Assembly: GCA_025403435.1 (NCBI GenBank)
Contig: CM046335.1
Location: forward strand, 8,995,187-9,059,186
DNA: 64,000 nucleotides
Direction of reading: 5' to 3'
DNA from: Artocarpus heterophyllus
Lineage: Eukaryota > Streptophyta > Magnoliopsida > Rosales > Moraceae
The notes under the pieces were generated by a model. That model made no database searches. It had not been told where the DNA came from and saw only the letters and a program-made list of their open reading frames with translations. Shown here piece after piece: positions 21,601-33,170 of this stretch (position 1 is the first letter of the stretch; every line of letters begins with the position of its first letter). Position numbers and translations under genes: made by a program.

Positions 21601-24600
21601 AAAAGTCATTTGCCTCTGTGTCCCTATTAACTATTGCATATACTATTTCTCGTCTATAATTTTCCAGAAAATATTAACCGTTTTTCTCTATCTCATTCTC
21701 TTTTTTTAAGTTATCACCCCTCAGAATTTTCTTGTTAAGGAAAACAATTATAATATGTACATCTAAGGTGATTGGAATATACCATACTTGCTTCAAAAAA
21801 AGAAAAAAGAAAAAAGAAAAAAGAAAAAAGAAAGAAATAGACAAAAGAGAGAACTTTCCCCTGCTTTTAAGAAGGCTGCAGCATGGGACTATTGCGAAAA
21901 TATTCCTAAGCAAACTCTGGACCAGAAGACAAGATGTTACATGAGTATGAGAGAAGAGGTAATAATATTAAGAAATTAATTCAGGAAAAAAATAACAGAT
22001 TAATTAATTAAGAAAACAAATCTTAGACCCGGTTTGGAATATATAAATTCCAGCCCACAAAATGCACGTGGAAGGCTTAGTCATCTGAGGAGAAAAGGTG
22101 GTGTTAGGCCATGAGATTGACCTCCCACTGGCCATGCACAATAGTTCCTATTTTGGAATGTTATGTCACTGTGCGTATACATAGAATGTATTTTAGTAAG
22201 GGCTTTGGTTTCCTATACGAAATATAATTATACATCACTAAAAGTGATCTTATTATTTTATCAAGTTGATAGAATTTAAGAAAAACAGGCAATAAGTTAT
22301 AATGCAAGGCCCATGTGGCAATTTTTTTTGGTCCAGTGATCATCTGTCTCCTCGCTTACTAAATCCAATTTTAAGTTAATTTTGATTTAGAATAAATATA
22401 ATATTAGATTATATAATCGTGTACTACAGTGGCTTTGGGTTGCATTTCATAGCTCAATCATATATTAGATTATTTATTAAGATTACTTTATGAGCCTGTT
22501 GAAATAATTAGTGGCCACTGACCATAATGAAAGTTGCTAGATCATAACCCATCTGATAATGGGTTTATAGCTTTTTGATTATGATGAAGATTTTTTTCAT
22601 TATTGGAAGGATTCTATACTTTCAACTAAAAAATTGGATGACTGTCTTTTTTCTTTTCTTTTTTTTTTTTTGGGAACTTTATTGTTGATGAAATTTGGTA
22701 TGAAAGGTACTCCAAAATGATCTCTCAAGACAATAATTTTATACATTTTTTTTTTCACTCATATCATATAATTGGAACAATGAAGTGGAAATTAATGAGA
22801 TGATATGGCTTCAGTCCCATCAAAGGTTATTCTTTTTTTTTTTTTCAATATGCATGATATATCGTATATGATATATGATGTGAGCAAAGCAACATCCATG
22901 TTGTTTTTGCTAATGCAGGGTGGCACACTTGTCTAAACTTTATGTCCTTGTCAAAGAAAATGATATGATTAATGACAATGAATTTCTCTTTCAAGAAAAA
23001 AATAAAAAGAAAAGAAGAAAAAATTCGCGTGGAATTTGAGAATGTATATGTATACTCAATTATTGACCTTTTAACTTAGGTAAATAAATATGCACATGTA
23101 ATATTGGTCTTGTGTATATGAGTTTCTTTGAGTCTTTAACTACAGACACAATGGTCTCATTTGATATTGTTTTTAAATATTTTTCATAACTTTAATGAAA
23201 AAAAAAATTAAAAACACTTTTAACATAATTTTTTAAAAATTTTTATTTTTCAAAATAAAACCATTTTGAATTAAAAAGAACGACAATAAAATATAGTAAG
23301 TAATATTTTCAGAAGGATGAATTTTATTCTTTATTTCACATTTGAACACAAAAAACGAAAAGATTACAAATAAAAACCGTTTGCTGATGTAAGATTTACA
23401 GGAAAGAAAAAAGGGGTGAATACTTAGGCTAGTATTCAATAGTGGTTGAACATAAAGTCATTTTTTTTTTTTTCAACACAGCAATTATTATGACCCAGAA
23501 GGCCAACTAGATGTTTATGGTTTATCTACTAGTTATGAGTTTAATTCTTCCACCACTTGATTCCTACATCCCTATATTCAAAAGCTACACAAGATTAGTA
23601 CAATTGGGTACGTTACCTAAGACAAATTCAGCATCTTCCAATGTTTACTTCTGCTTTGGAGAAACCTACACAAAGAACTAGTCAGGTTGTAATTAGGAAA
23701 AGAGAAGAAAACGGAGTAAAGTTTTCTTCTTTGTTGGTATTTGGTGTTATTTGTTGGTTGTCAAGTCACTAATCCTCAAAGCTATACGACAATTTTCCAT
23801 ATGACTCCCGCTTATCTGTTTTCTATGTGTCCCAACCTACCAATAAATAAATAAATGAATAAAATCATTTTAAGAAGAAAATTCATCATTGTGATCTATT
23901 TATTATTTCATTATGTTTCATTCTATCCAAGCTGCAAAATAAGAGGGCAGTAGCATTGTACCAATCCGTGGTCCCGATTTCTAGTGTGTTTCACAATTTT
24001 AATTTTAACTAAAGTTTTAATTGTTACGATATAAGTTTTTATTTGCTACAATGTAAAAAAAAATGATAATATAAAATCTTTATATGTCACAGTTTTTAAA
24101 TAAAATTGATTACCATTCACTGAAACCACACTTATCAAACATTTAAAGAAAAATTGAGCTTTATTGTTTCATTTGTGTTATTTTGTTTACAATCATTTTA
24201 ACCATGTGATTGATTGAACACCCATTAATGACTGAAATACTGTGTAGGAAGTGGCAGGGTCAATTTTTCTTTTTTTCTTGCTTTCTTTCCTCTTTTTTTT
24301 TTTTCAGAAAGAGCATTTAGATTAATTTTCACTTATCGTTTTTTTTTTTTTGTATCTTTCATTTCTTCTTTCAAATTAAATAAGCTTGTAAATTGTTAGC
24401 AAGCTTGATTCACCTTTCAAAGTTAAAGAATATTCTAAAAAATTATGGATTTATAAAAATATACAGTTTATTTTTAGTTTATTCGAGGTTTTAAGCTAAA
24501 AATGAGTATTTTAAAAATCAGAAGTTAGAGGATTTTTTTTTTTCAAAAAATTATGCAGACAATATGATTAGAAAATACCGAGAGGGCAAACTAAGATACA

Positions 24601-26732
24601 AAATGTACAAGGACAAAAATATAAAGAATTTTTAGGTCCCAGAAGCGGCTACCCCTAGTTCTCTCCTTTGCGTAGCTTTAAAAGATTTTACTCATTAAAT
24701 TAATTAATAGTTCTTTCATGTTTAAAAGTATAAAATTATTAAGAGTACCTTCATGAATTAATATATGATAGATATTTGAATGCTCACTCAGGTTAACGGG
24801 GGATTGCTAGATAGATATTATCAAATAACACCTTTTGACAAGAGATATGAACATCAGGCCTCGAGAAAACTAGTCTTATAATACATTAAAAAAAACACTT
24901 GATTAATTTTGCATGATTTTGAATCGTTCTATCAACCTTGTGTTTGGGAATTCAAAAGAATGGTTTGAATTATTTTTTATTTGGTACATGTAAGAAATAG
25001 CTATTTTTTTATTTTATGTTGTTGCTATAAGAGTATTATATTATAGACGGCATTTTTAGAATTGTGAGAAATTGAGGGCTGGTCAAAATACATGATGATA
25101 AATATATATATATATCTAATTTAATGAGACATTTGCCAGTTTGTATTTTATGTATGCTACCAAAAAATTCTTAATTTTAAGAAATTTGGGAAAGCTGGTG
25201 AAGTCATCTGGGTAGCTGAGGTTATTCCCAGAGGTTATCGCAACAAGGCAAAGCGACATAGAGGGTCAAACGCCATGATTGCAAGAATATTGTACCAACC
25301 AAGAATTGCATGTCATAATACCATGTCGTTTTCATTTTCTTATGCAATGTTTTTGTACCTTTACATCTATGCTTGGTTGCTCCAACCAAAGCCCATGGTC
25401 ATTTTTCTTTGTTCTTTTTAGGAATTTTAACAACAACATTATGAACGCAAATAAAAAAAAAAAACTACCGGCAAGAAAAATCAATTAACAGAAATCTATA
25501 GTTAAAAAAATGTCCGTTAAAAAGAGTTTTGAACTGTCAGATTTTAATTTTAATTAAGGATTAGTCTATCAAAGCTTTTGCTCGGTGAAAAAATGTTAGA
25601 ATTAAAATGATAACGTCACTGAAATTTAAAGATAAAAGTGTTACTTACAGAGGTGGATGGACTCGTGGAGATCTAGGGATGGGGGATATTATTCGAGAAT
25701 GGGGCAACGAGGCAAATTTTACACCCAAGTCAAGGCCAGGACAGAGACAAGGAGAGCATTTTTTTGCCCCATCTCTACTCATATATATCTAAAAAATATA
25801 TGATCTATTTTTAAAATATGCTTATTATTAATTATAATTATAGGTTGTTCCTTATGTATATTGTGAGTATTTGGTCTATTTTGTGAAACCATTAAATTTA
25901 GATTAAATTTAGGATGGATTTTAACTTATTTTTTATTTATAGTCATTGGAATTTTCATCAAAAGTAAAACATGAAGACTGACAATTGGGGCACGTATGGC
26001 GAAGTCTATCCCACAGAAATTTCATTGGCTAAGGAAGTCTGCGAGGATCAAATTTAAGTATGAGGTTCATTCAATTGATTCCTTTAGGATTTAACAACTT
26101 TTCATTGCTAGGGTAAACACGAGACAAGGAATATAATTTAAAGGGAAATACAGAACAAGAAGTATAATTTATGATGTAATTTAAAGCATTTTGAAGTTTG
26201 AAGGTCAAGATAATACAAAAGCTATAGTTCGAAACCAAAAGTAAAATTAACCTAAAGAAAAACACAAGCATTCCAGGATTATTATTTATAAGTCTCCTGC
26301 CTTTTACTTTTTCATTTTTCGTTTTTCTTTTTTATTTTATTTTATTTTATTTTATTTTATTTTTGTTCTGTGTTCTTTTCCTTCCCAAAAAAGAAAACGA
26401 AAGACACTCGTATGCACTTATTATTGACCCATCACTGGCGTTGAAGAATAATTGCGAAGTTAGAGGCCAAAATGCACATTCTTTTTTCTCCAAGTGAACA
26501 AGAGCGCAATTGTAATAATTCTAACAGTGTGCTAATGTTGATAGTTAATCTATCTTGCATGGTACAACCATATGCATACTCACATTGAACAACATGATTG
26601 GTCACTTTCAAGGCAAAGATGGTGGATGTAGCATTCGTAACGTTAGTAAATTTATAATTTTTCAGAACGCTTTAAATGAGAAGCATAAAATTTTCATTAA
26701 AATACATTTTAATTTGCAAATGGTAAACCATA
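21601..26732. other. Intergenic DNA, no gene seen
   Basis: Five kilobases of AT-rich sequence with simple repeats: (AAAAAAG)n at 21795-21836, T runs near 22660, 23460 and 24300, and (TTTTA)n at 26327-26364. One copy of the recurring TATAAAGC-type motif lies near 24010-24080. A 61-residue frame at 25607-25792 lies in GGGGATGGGG/GCCCCATC text that looks transposon-derived. No frame carries a recognisable domain. Confidence 0.5.
26327..26364. repeat. (TTTTA)n microsatellite
   Basis: About seven TTTTA units, close to the left side of the copia element. Confidence 0.9.
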
Positions 26733-27104
26733 TGTTAGAAAATATATGAAAAATAGGCAGTAGAAATGAAGAACAAAGAACATGTAAATTTATGTGGAAA
26801 ATCCTATACAAGAAAAAACCACGGGTAGAGGACAAACAAATATACTATATCTCAAAAATTAGTACAAAAGAAAGAGTAAAAAATAATACATATATATAGT
26901 AGTATAACCCTAATACAACAAGACCGTACTGTACTGCGAGGCGAAGCCTCCCACCCCCAACAGGATCAGTGGTGGGTGGCCTGATCCTATCGCTATCACC
27001 ACAGATCTCAAAAAATTTCCATAATTATAATTTTATTACAAAAACATCGCACCATGAACTTTTCGGGCCAAACTAAACAAAATTCAAGTAACCATACTCT
27101 AACA
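26733..27104 (-). repeat. 3' LTR of copia element (372 bp)
   Basis: Starts TGTTAG and ends CTAACA on the plus strand. It shares with the other LTR the phrases AATAATACATATATATAGTAG, CAACAAGAC and ATAATTATAATTTTATT, with many substitutions between. It contains a short GC-rich patch near 26935-26990. Confidence 0.9.
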
Positions 27105-27116
27105 ATCTCCACCTTG
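27105..27116 (-). other. Polypurine tract of copia element
   Basis: On the minus strand AAGGTGGAGAT lies directly before the 3' LTR, the usual plus-strand primer of copia elements. Confidence 0.8.
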
Positions 27117-27207
27117 ACATGAATTCCAATGTAGAAATGAAAACAAACTTCAATCTTGGACAATAGCTCTCCACCTCTTCCACAACAAGCCCCTAGGGCT
27201 ATAAAAC

Positions 27208-27578
27208 TCAGCAATGAATACCAACCAAGTCCATGCAATGCTCAAACTTGGCTATAGGGAGTGACTTGGTCCTCATATCAACAGGATTATCATGGATACT
27301 AACTTTGCTCACAACAATATCACCACGAGCAATGACGTCACGCATAGAATGATACGGTATATCAATGTGCTTTGTCCTCTCATGAAACATCTAATCTTTT
27401 GTGAGGTAAATAGTACTTTCACAATCATAAAAAAAAAAAAAAAAAAAAAAACTCTAGTAACCTGTAAGTCTTCACTGAATTCACCAAATAGACCCCTCAA
27501 CCAAATAGCTTCCTTATAAGCCTCTGTAATAGTCATGAACTTAGCTTTAGTTATACACAACGCAACTGTAGTTTGCAA
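27208..27578 (-). pseudogene. Copia RNase H domain remnant
   Basis: The minus strand gives ITEAYKEAIWLRGLFGEF near 27490-27540 and, in another frame, [18 protein letters not shown] with [12 protein letters not shown] and the terminal CMDLVGIHC near 27215-27390. Both are typical of the copia RNase H end. A run of about 20 A (27430-27449) separates the two frames and shifts the reading. Confidence 0.85.
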
Positions 27579-28420
27579 AGTAGCTTTCTAACTGATAGCA
27601 CAAGCACCAACGGTAAAAATGTACCTTGTAAGAGATCTTCTTTTATAAGAACTCCAGCATAATCAGAATTGACAAACCCGACAACTTCATCTCTAGTTCT
27701 CTCAACAAGTAAACAAACATTAATAGAGCCACACAAGTATTTGAAAATCCACTGAGCTACTTTCCAATGTTCTTTATCAGGATTTGCCATGTATATAATA
27801 ATTACATCGACTGTATAGGATAAATCTGGACATGAATAAACCATAGCATACATGAGGGATTCCACTACACTAAAATATGGAACACGTGACATATAATCAA
27901 CATCATCATCTAATTGTGGAGATAAAGCAAATAAAAGTCTAAAATGAGCTGCTAAAGGAGTACTAACAGGTTTGGCATTCTGCATGTTGAACCTGCAAAG
28001 AACTTTCTCAATGTACTCTTTCTGATTTAGGTTAAATTTACCTGCCTTTCTATCTCTCAAAATCTCCATTCTAAGTATCTTTTTTGCCTTTCCCAAGTTT
28101 TTCATCTCAAACTCTTTACCAAGCCAGGCTTTGACCTTTCTTATCTCTTCCTTATCCTTGGCTGCTATTAACATATCATCAACATATAACAGTAGATATA
28201 CAAACAACCCATCATCACTCTTCTTAAAGCAGCCACAACTATCATAACTATTTCTTTTGAAATCATGAGAAGTTATAAATGATTCAAACCTCTTATATGA
28301 CTACCTGGGTGATTGTTTTAAGCCATAAAGAGATTCTTTCAACAAGCATACATAGTCCTTCTTACCCGAAACTATAAAACCCTATGGCTATTGCATGTAG
28401 ATGTCTTCCTTAAGTCCTCC
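27551..28420 (-). pseudogene. Copia reverse transcriptase remnant
   Basis: The longest frame (28207-27551, 218 residues) opens with the catalytic YVDDM block of copia reverse transcriptase and continues through GKEFEMKNLG, PVSTPL and CPDLSYTVDV. Upstream, in stop-broken frames near 28310-28400, KKDYVCLLKESLYGLKQSP is visible, the conserved segment just before it. Not functional. Confidence 0.92.
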
Positions 28421-29330
28421 ATGTAAGAATGTTGTCTTAACATTCAACTGATTAAGCTCAAAATCATGCATGACCACAATATCGAGCAAAGCTTGAGTCC
28501 AGCTATGCTTTACAATTGGAGAAAAAAATCTGTGAAGTCTACACCCAAAACCTAATTATAACATTTTGCAACTAGTCTTGCCTTGTACTTGGCTTCTTCA
28601 ACACTTGGTGTTCCTTCTTTCCTTTTGAATACCCACTTGCAATGAACAGCTTTCTTACCCTTATGTAATCTGACTAAGTCCTATGTGCCATTCTTATGAA
28701 ACGATTCCATCTCCTCCTATATGGCAATCATCCATCTGCCAGGGTCATCACAATTAACTGCCTCTGAGTAAGGAAAAGGTTCTTCACTAGACTCAATATC
28801 TTTGACCATATTTAAGGCATAAGCAACCAAATCAGCCTCAATATATCTCTATGGAGGTTTAACATCTCTTCTAAGCTTGTCTTTAGCAATTGAATACTAT
28901 GATGGTGCTGGTGGTGTTGAGAATGAAGAAGTAGCATTAACCTGTATCTTTGAGCTAGACTGAGATGTGGACTTTGGTATAGATCCTGACCCAAACTCCA
29001 CCTGTGTGCTTGATTTTTGCTATTTTTTATCGTTAGAATCTCTAGAAGATTAGTCGTTACGCATAGCAGTTTTATCAAAAATAACATCTCTACTGATTAT
29101 GATTTTTCTAGTTTTTGGACACTATAGCTTATATCCCTTAATGCCAAACTTATAGCCAAGAAGACATAGTTGATAGGTTTAGGTTCTAGTTTTCCATGAT
29201 CAACATGAGACAAATATCTTTAAATCAAATTAACTAGCAAGAGTACCAGACTGTACCTTTTGTGGAGTTTTTTTGTCAATAGTAGTTGAGGGAGAGCGAT
29301 TAACAATAAAACAAGCTGTAGAAGCAGATT
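28421..29330 (-). pseudogene. Copia integrase-RT linker remnant
   Basis: Stop-ridden minus-strand text between integrase and reverse transcriptase. A 91-residue frame at 28812-29087 is a low-complexity His/Gln stretch in an off frame. No further conserved block can be read with confidence. Confidence 0.55.
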
Positions 29331-29334
29331 TGGC

Positions 29335-29929
29335 CTAAAAAGACTTTGGTAAACCAGCATTAAAGAGCACACAATGTACCTTCTCTATCAAAGTCCTATT
29401 CATTTGCTCTACGACACTGTTTTGTTGCTGAGTATGACAAACTATACGATGCCTCACAATTCCTTCTGGCTTGTATGGAGCATTAAGCTCGTAAGAACAA
29501 AACTTCCAGGCATTATTAGTGTGAAAAAGTTTTACTTGCTTGCCTACTTGCTTCTCAATCATGATCTTTCACTCCTTGAATGTACATAACACATCATTCT
29601 TTGCTTCAAGAAGAACACCCAAAATTTTCTAGAAAAATCATCAATGATAGTTAACATATAATTAGCATCTCCCTTAGAAGGCACCTTAGATGGTCCCTAG
29701 AGATCAGAATGTATGTAGTTGAATGTTCCCTTTGTGTTGTGAATGCCTCTTGTGAATCTGACTCTTTTCTGCTTCCCAAAAAACCATCAAAAAGTCCTCT
29801 TCTGTTTGGTTTAGCCATCCTATTCCCACTCATATGACCAAGGCGCATATGCCAAAGTCTAGTAAAATCACCATCTGACAAGGAAGGAGTAGTAACAACT
29901 GCATCACTTATAATCGTAAAGCCTTGCAA
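29335..29929 (-). pseudogene. Copia integrase remnant
   Basis: Minus-strand frames show LWHMRLGHMSGNRM near 29840 (the GAG-pre-integrase zinc-binding segment), then FHTNNAWKFCSYELN, GIVRHRIVCHTQQQNSVVEQ and MNRTLIEKVHCVLFNAGLP at 29335-29562 (integrase core, with the QQN...E catalytic block). Frames between are broken. Confidence 0.9.
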
Positions 29930-29953
29930 GACATATAACTTGGCAGAATTTTT

Positions 29954-30193
29954 CTACCATTTTATCATAACAAGGGCACCTTTGCTAACCTTTAGGACTC
30001 CACATTTATCAGTGTACTTGTACCTTTTTGAATTAAGAGTACTTAAAGAGATAAGATTCCTATTTAGATTAGGGACATGTCTTACATCATCAAGCGTCCT
30101 AACAACTCCATCAAACATTTTAATTCTAACTGATCCAACACAAGCTATCTTACGAGATGCATTATTTCCCATCAACACAACACCTTTAGGCAC
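29954..30193 (-). pseudogene. Copia protease-to-integrase segment remnant
   Basis: A 79-residue minus frame with VRTLDDVRHVPNLNRNLISL, the block found between the protease and the integrase of copia polyproteins. Confidence 0.85.
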
Positions 30194-30379
30194 TATTTTA
30201 TACGTTGAAAACTAGTCTTAATTAGGACACATATAAAACGTGCAGCTTGAATCAAGAATCTAATCCTCATAAGGTTTAGAGTCGCCATAAAAAAACAACA
30301 AGGAGTTCTCCATCACTGTAGTCATCTTCTGCAACATTGGCTTCATTGGATTTTTTAGGTTATTTTTCCTTCTGATTAG

Positions 30380-30873
30380 CAGCAACCCTCTTATTCTTAT
30401 TCTATAACTTATAGCATTCAGATTTGAAGTGCCCCTTTTCTCGTAGTACTTGCACTATTATTGGATTTTGATCTGCCCGTAGAATCACTACCAGAATTCC
30501 TTTCATGTATCATTCCTTGAATAACAAGGCCCTTAGCCTGAGCCTCAGTTCCAACCACAAGCTATTTCATCTTCTCCTTAAAGAATAAAGCATCATACGC
30601 TTCCTTTAGAGTACGAGTGTGATGACTATATAAAATAGTATCTCTAAAGGTCGCATATGAAAAAGACAGCGAACACAATAAAATCAACCCTAAATCTTCA
30701 TCATCATGCTTAACCTCCAAGGTTTCTAAATCAGAAAAAATCTCCTTAAATACAGTTAAGTGATCTTCTAAAGACGTACCCTTTGTCATACGATGAAAAT
30801 ACAGTCGCTGCTTCAGGTACAATTTATTGGTCAGTCTTTTTGTCATGCATAGCTGGTCCAATTTCAACCACAA
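30380..30873 (-). pseudogene. Copia gag (UBN2-like) remnant
   Basis: Frame 30873-30562 reads LYLKQRLYFHRMTKGTSLED, HLTVFKEIFSDLETLE and LLCSLSFSYATFRDTILY, the usual gag capsid-like domain of copia elements. A zinc-knuckle-like KGHFKSECYKL is visible near 30410-30440 in another frame. Confidence 0.88.
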
Positions 30874-31146
30874 CGCAGTGGCAGTTTTCTAGTTCAAAAT
30901 GTCTTGTAGAATTTGGTTCGACAGATGAAAATGAATTTAAGATAGGGCTTTTTGATCCTTACTTTGTTTCTCTTCCATTGTCCACGTTGAGAGCATCTTA
31001 TCAAACCCTAGCAGTGCATCATCCAAATCCATCTACGTGAGCACAGCCCGCATCTTGACTTGCCATAGAGAAAATCAGGTGTTGCGATCTAAAAAGCAGA
31101 ATAACGTATTTCATGGTTGCCATTCTTGAAATCAAACCTGGTTTGA

Positions 31147-31158
31147 GCTCTGATACTA
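31147..31158 (-). other. Primer-binding site of copia element
   Basis: The minus strand reads TAGTATCAGAGC, one base from the initiator-tRNA-Met complement TGGTATCAGAGC. It sits three bases from the inner edge of the 5' LTR. Confidence 0.88.
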
Positions 31159-31161
31159 GTT

Positions 31162-31521
31162 TGTCAAAAAATAGACAAAAAATAGGCAATAGAAAATGAA
31201 GAATAAAGAGCACAAATATTTACGTGGAAAACCTTAAATGGGAAAAAACCATGGGCATTAAAGAAACAAATCCACTATATCTTGAAAATTAGAACAAAGG
31301 AGGAGTCAAAAATAATACATATATATAGTAGCATAACCTTAATGCAACAAGACTATATCGTAGCACGGGGGCAACGGTATCAATGGTGGGCAGCCGGATC
31401 CTGCTGCTACTACAACAGATCCCCAAAAAAATTCATATAATTATAATTTTATTGTAAAAACGCCGTACTATGAAATTTTTGGGGCCGGACCAGACAGAAT
31501 TCGAGTCATCATACTCTAATA
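31162..31521 (-). repeat. 5' LTR of copia element (~360 bp)
   Basis: Plus-strand start TGTCA, end CTAATA (the expected CTAACA with one change). It aligns along its length with the LTR at 26733-27104. Confidence 0.88.
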
Positions 31522-31961
31522 TCATATACGAATTTAATTGCTATGAGCATTACATGGTTTCAACAAAATTATCCCAATATTATACATTGATCAATATTTC
31601 AACCTCCTTTCTGAATTGTCAAGGTAGGCACTCATTTGAATGAAGAAGAAAAAGGGAAATAAATTGAACAAGATTTTCATGCATTAATTAATAAAAATTA
31701 CCGTAATTATAATTTTATCGTAAAAACATCGTACAGTAAACTTTTCGGGGCTAGACCAAGCAAAATTTGAGTGATCATGCACTAACACCATATGTGAATT
31801 TAATTGCCATGAGCATTACATGGTTTCGACAAAATTTTGCCAATATTATACTTTGATCAATATTGCAACCTCCCTGCTGAGTTGTCAGGGCAGGCACTCA
31901 TTTTGGATGAAGAAGAAAAAGAAAAATAAATTGAACAAGATTTTCATGCATTAATCAATAG
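31424..31961. repeat. Tandem duplication of LTR end plus flank, ~268 bp x2
   Basis: Copy A (about 31424-31692) contains the last ~95 bases of the 5' LTR, the target duplication and ~170 bases of flanking DNA. Copy B (about 31693-31961) repeats all of this: TAATTATAATTTTAT, then CTAACA at 31782-31787, CCATA at 31788-31792, then GAATTTAATTGCCATGAGC and on to GATTTTCATGCATTAAT. The copies have diverged considerably. Confidence 0.9.
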
Positions 31962-33136
31962 TTCTGTCTCCTTGCAAGGTATGGATAAAATTTAACCAAA
32001 TCATAGATGGTCAAAACATAGCTTCTTATTGTGTAGTCTGCGAAATACCCTCTTACTAAATTATTTTACCACTCTTTTTACAACTCTTTTTACAAGTTTA
32101 AACTATTAAGAGGTGAATTAGATCTTGATTTATTTGAAAGTTACAGATGTCTTTCACCCATATCTCAATATGGATGTGAATCATGTGACTTTCGTTTTTT
32201 TGTTATCTTTGCGTAGTTTCTTATTATACAAAGATGGACATTAACAATAGATTTATCATCACATTAATCAATATTACTTACACTAGAACCAAGTGGTATT
32301 TTGAAAGAACTAAATATTTAAGTATCGTAAAAATCGATTTTATCTTTCGAGTAATGCATATGCCATTTCCTAGAAATGCATGGAAAAAGCATCCATATTA
32401 TAATAGTACATTAGTTTAGATATTTTTTATTGTAATTAATTATTTGTTTTATATCATCTCAATATCTCACTAGTTATTCATTTGCTTTTCAAAGAGATAT
32501 AGATACATGGTCCGCTCTAGTCCCGAATCACCATATTCTTGAGACCAGACTATTTTGGCAGTTCAGAAAAATACGGTACCAGACTAGCCCATTTAAGGTA
32601 TTGAGAGTAGATAGGATCTCACAGTTTTTACTTTGAACCGTAGTATGAGGTTTTTTTAAGAGATTTATGTGATTTTTTATACCAAATTTTATACTTTCAA
32701 AACTCTAAAAATATCCAAAAAAACGAAAAGCAACATTCTAAAAGAAAAAAAAAAACAAGTAGCAAAAATAAAGCACAATATAAAACAATCCAATCCAAAA
32801 TATAAATATAAATAATACATTCATCCAAACTCCAAATGTAATAATATAATGATCCAAATTCTAAAATCTAAATATAATAACTCAATCATCCAAATTCAAA
32901 AATCTAAATATAAATTTAATCAAGGGAGAGTCTTTTTTTTTTTTTGGATCGAATAAGGATTGGGGGAGAATATAATTTTCTTTTTTTATATATATATATA
33001 AAAACAACTTAGTTTGGTTTAGACCGTCGGTTTCAAATTTTCAAATCGGACCAGACCATTTAAAAAACAGCCTGATCTAGTTTACAACTATTTTTTAATG
33101 GTTTGGTCCGACAGTTTGGTTTTTTTTGCCCCTAAG

Positions 33137-33170
<34 letters not shown>

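Larger units (their letters stand above)
26733..31521 (-). mobile_element. Ty1/copia retrotransposon, decayed, 4.8 kb
   Basis: Read on the minus strand the order is 5' LTR (31521-31162), primer-binding site, gag, protease region, integrase, reverse transcriptase, RNase H, polypurine tract, 3' LTR (27104-26733). Integrase before reverse transcriptase marks Ty1/copia. The left LTR has the inverted ends TGTTAG...CTAACA; CCATA flanks it at 26728-26732 and TCATA follows the right LTR at 31522-31526 (4 of 5 bases; an intact CCATA survives in a later tandem copy at 31788-31792). The coding frames contain many stops and frameshifts and the LTRs have clearly diverged, so it is an old, inactive copy. 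The RNase H and tail text is closest to Tork/Tnt1-like elements as I recall them. Confidence 0.93.

Noticed and set aside
25195..25330. Possible coding fragment (GEVIWVAEVIPRGYRNKAK)
   Set aside because: Short, no similarity that I recognise, no splice sites or neighbours to support an exon.
25640..25790. GGGGATGGGG/GCCCCATC-rich patch that recalls a common plant transposon
   Set aside because: Too short and decayed to assign to a family; kept only as a remark on the intergenic block.
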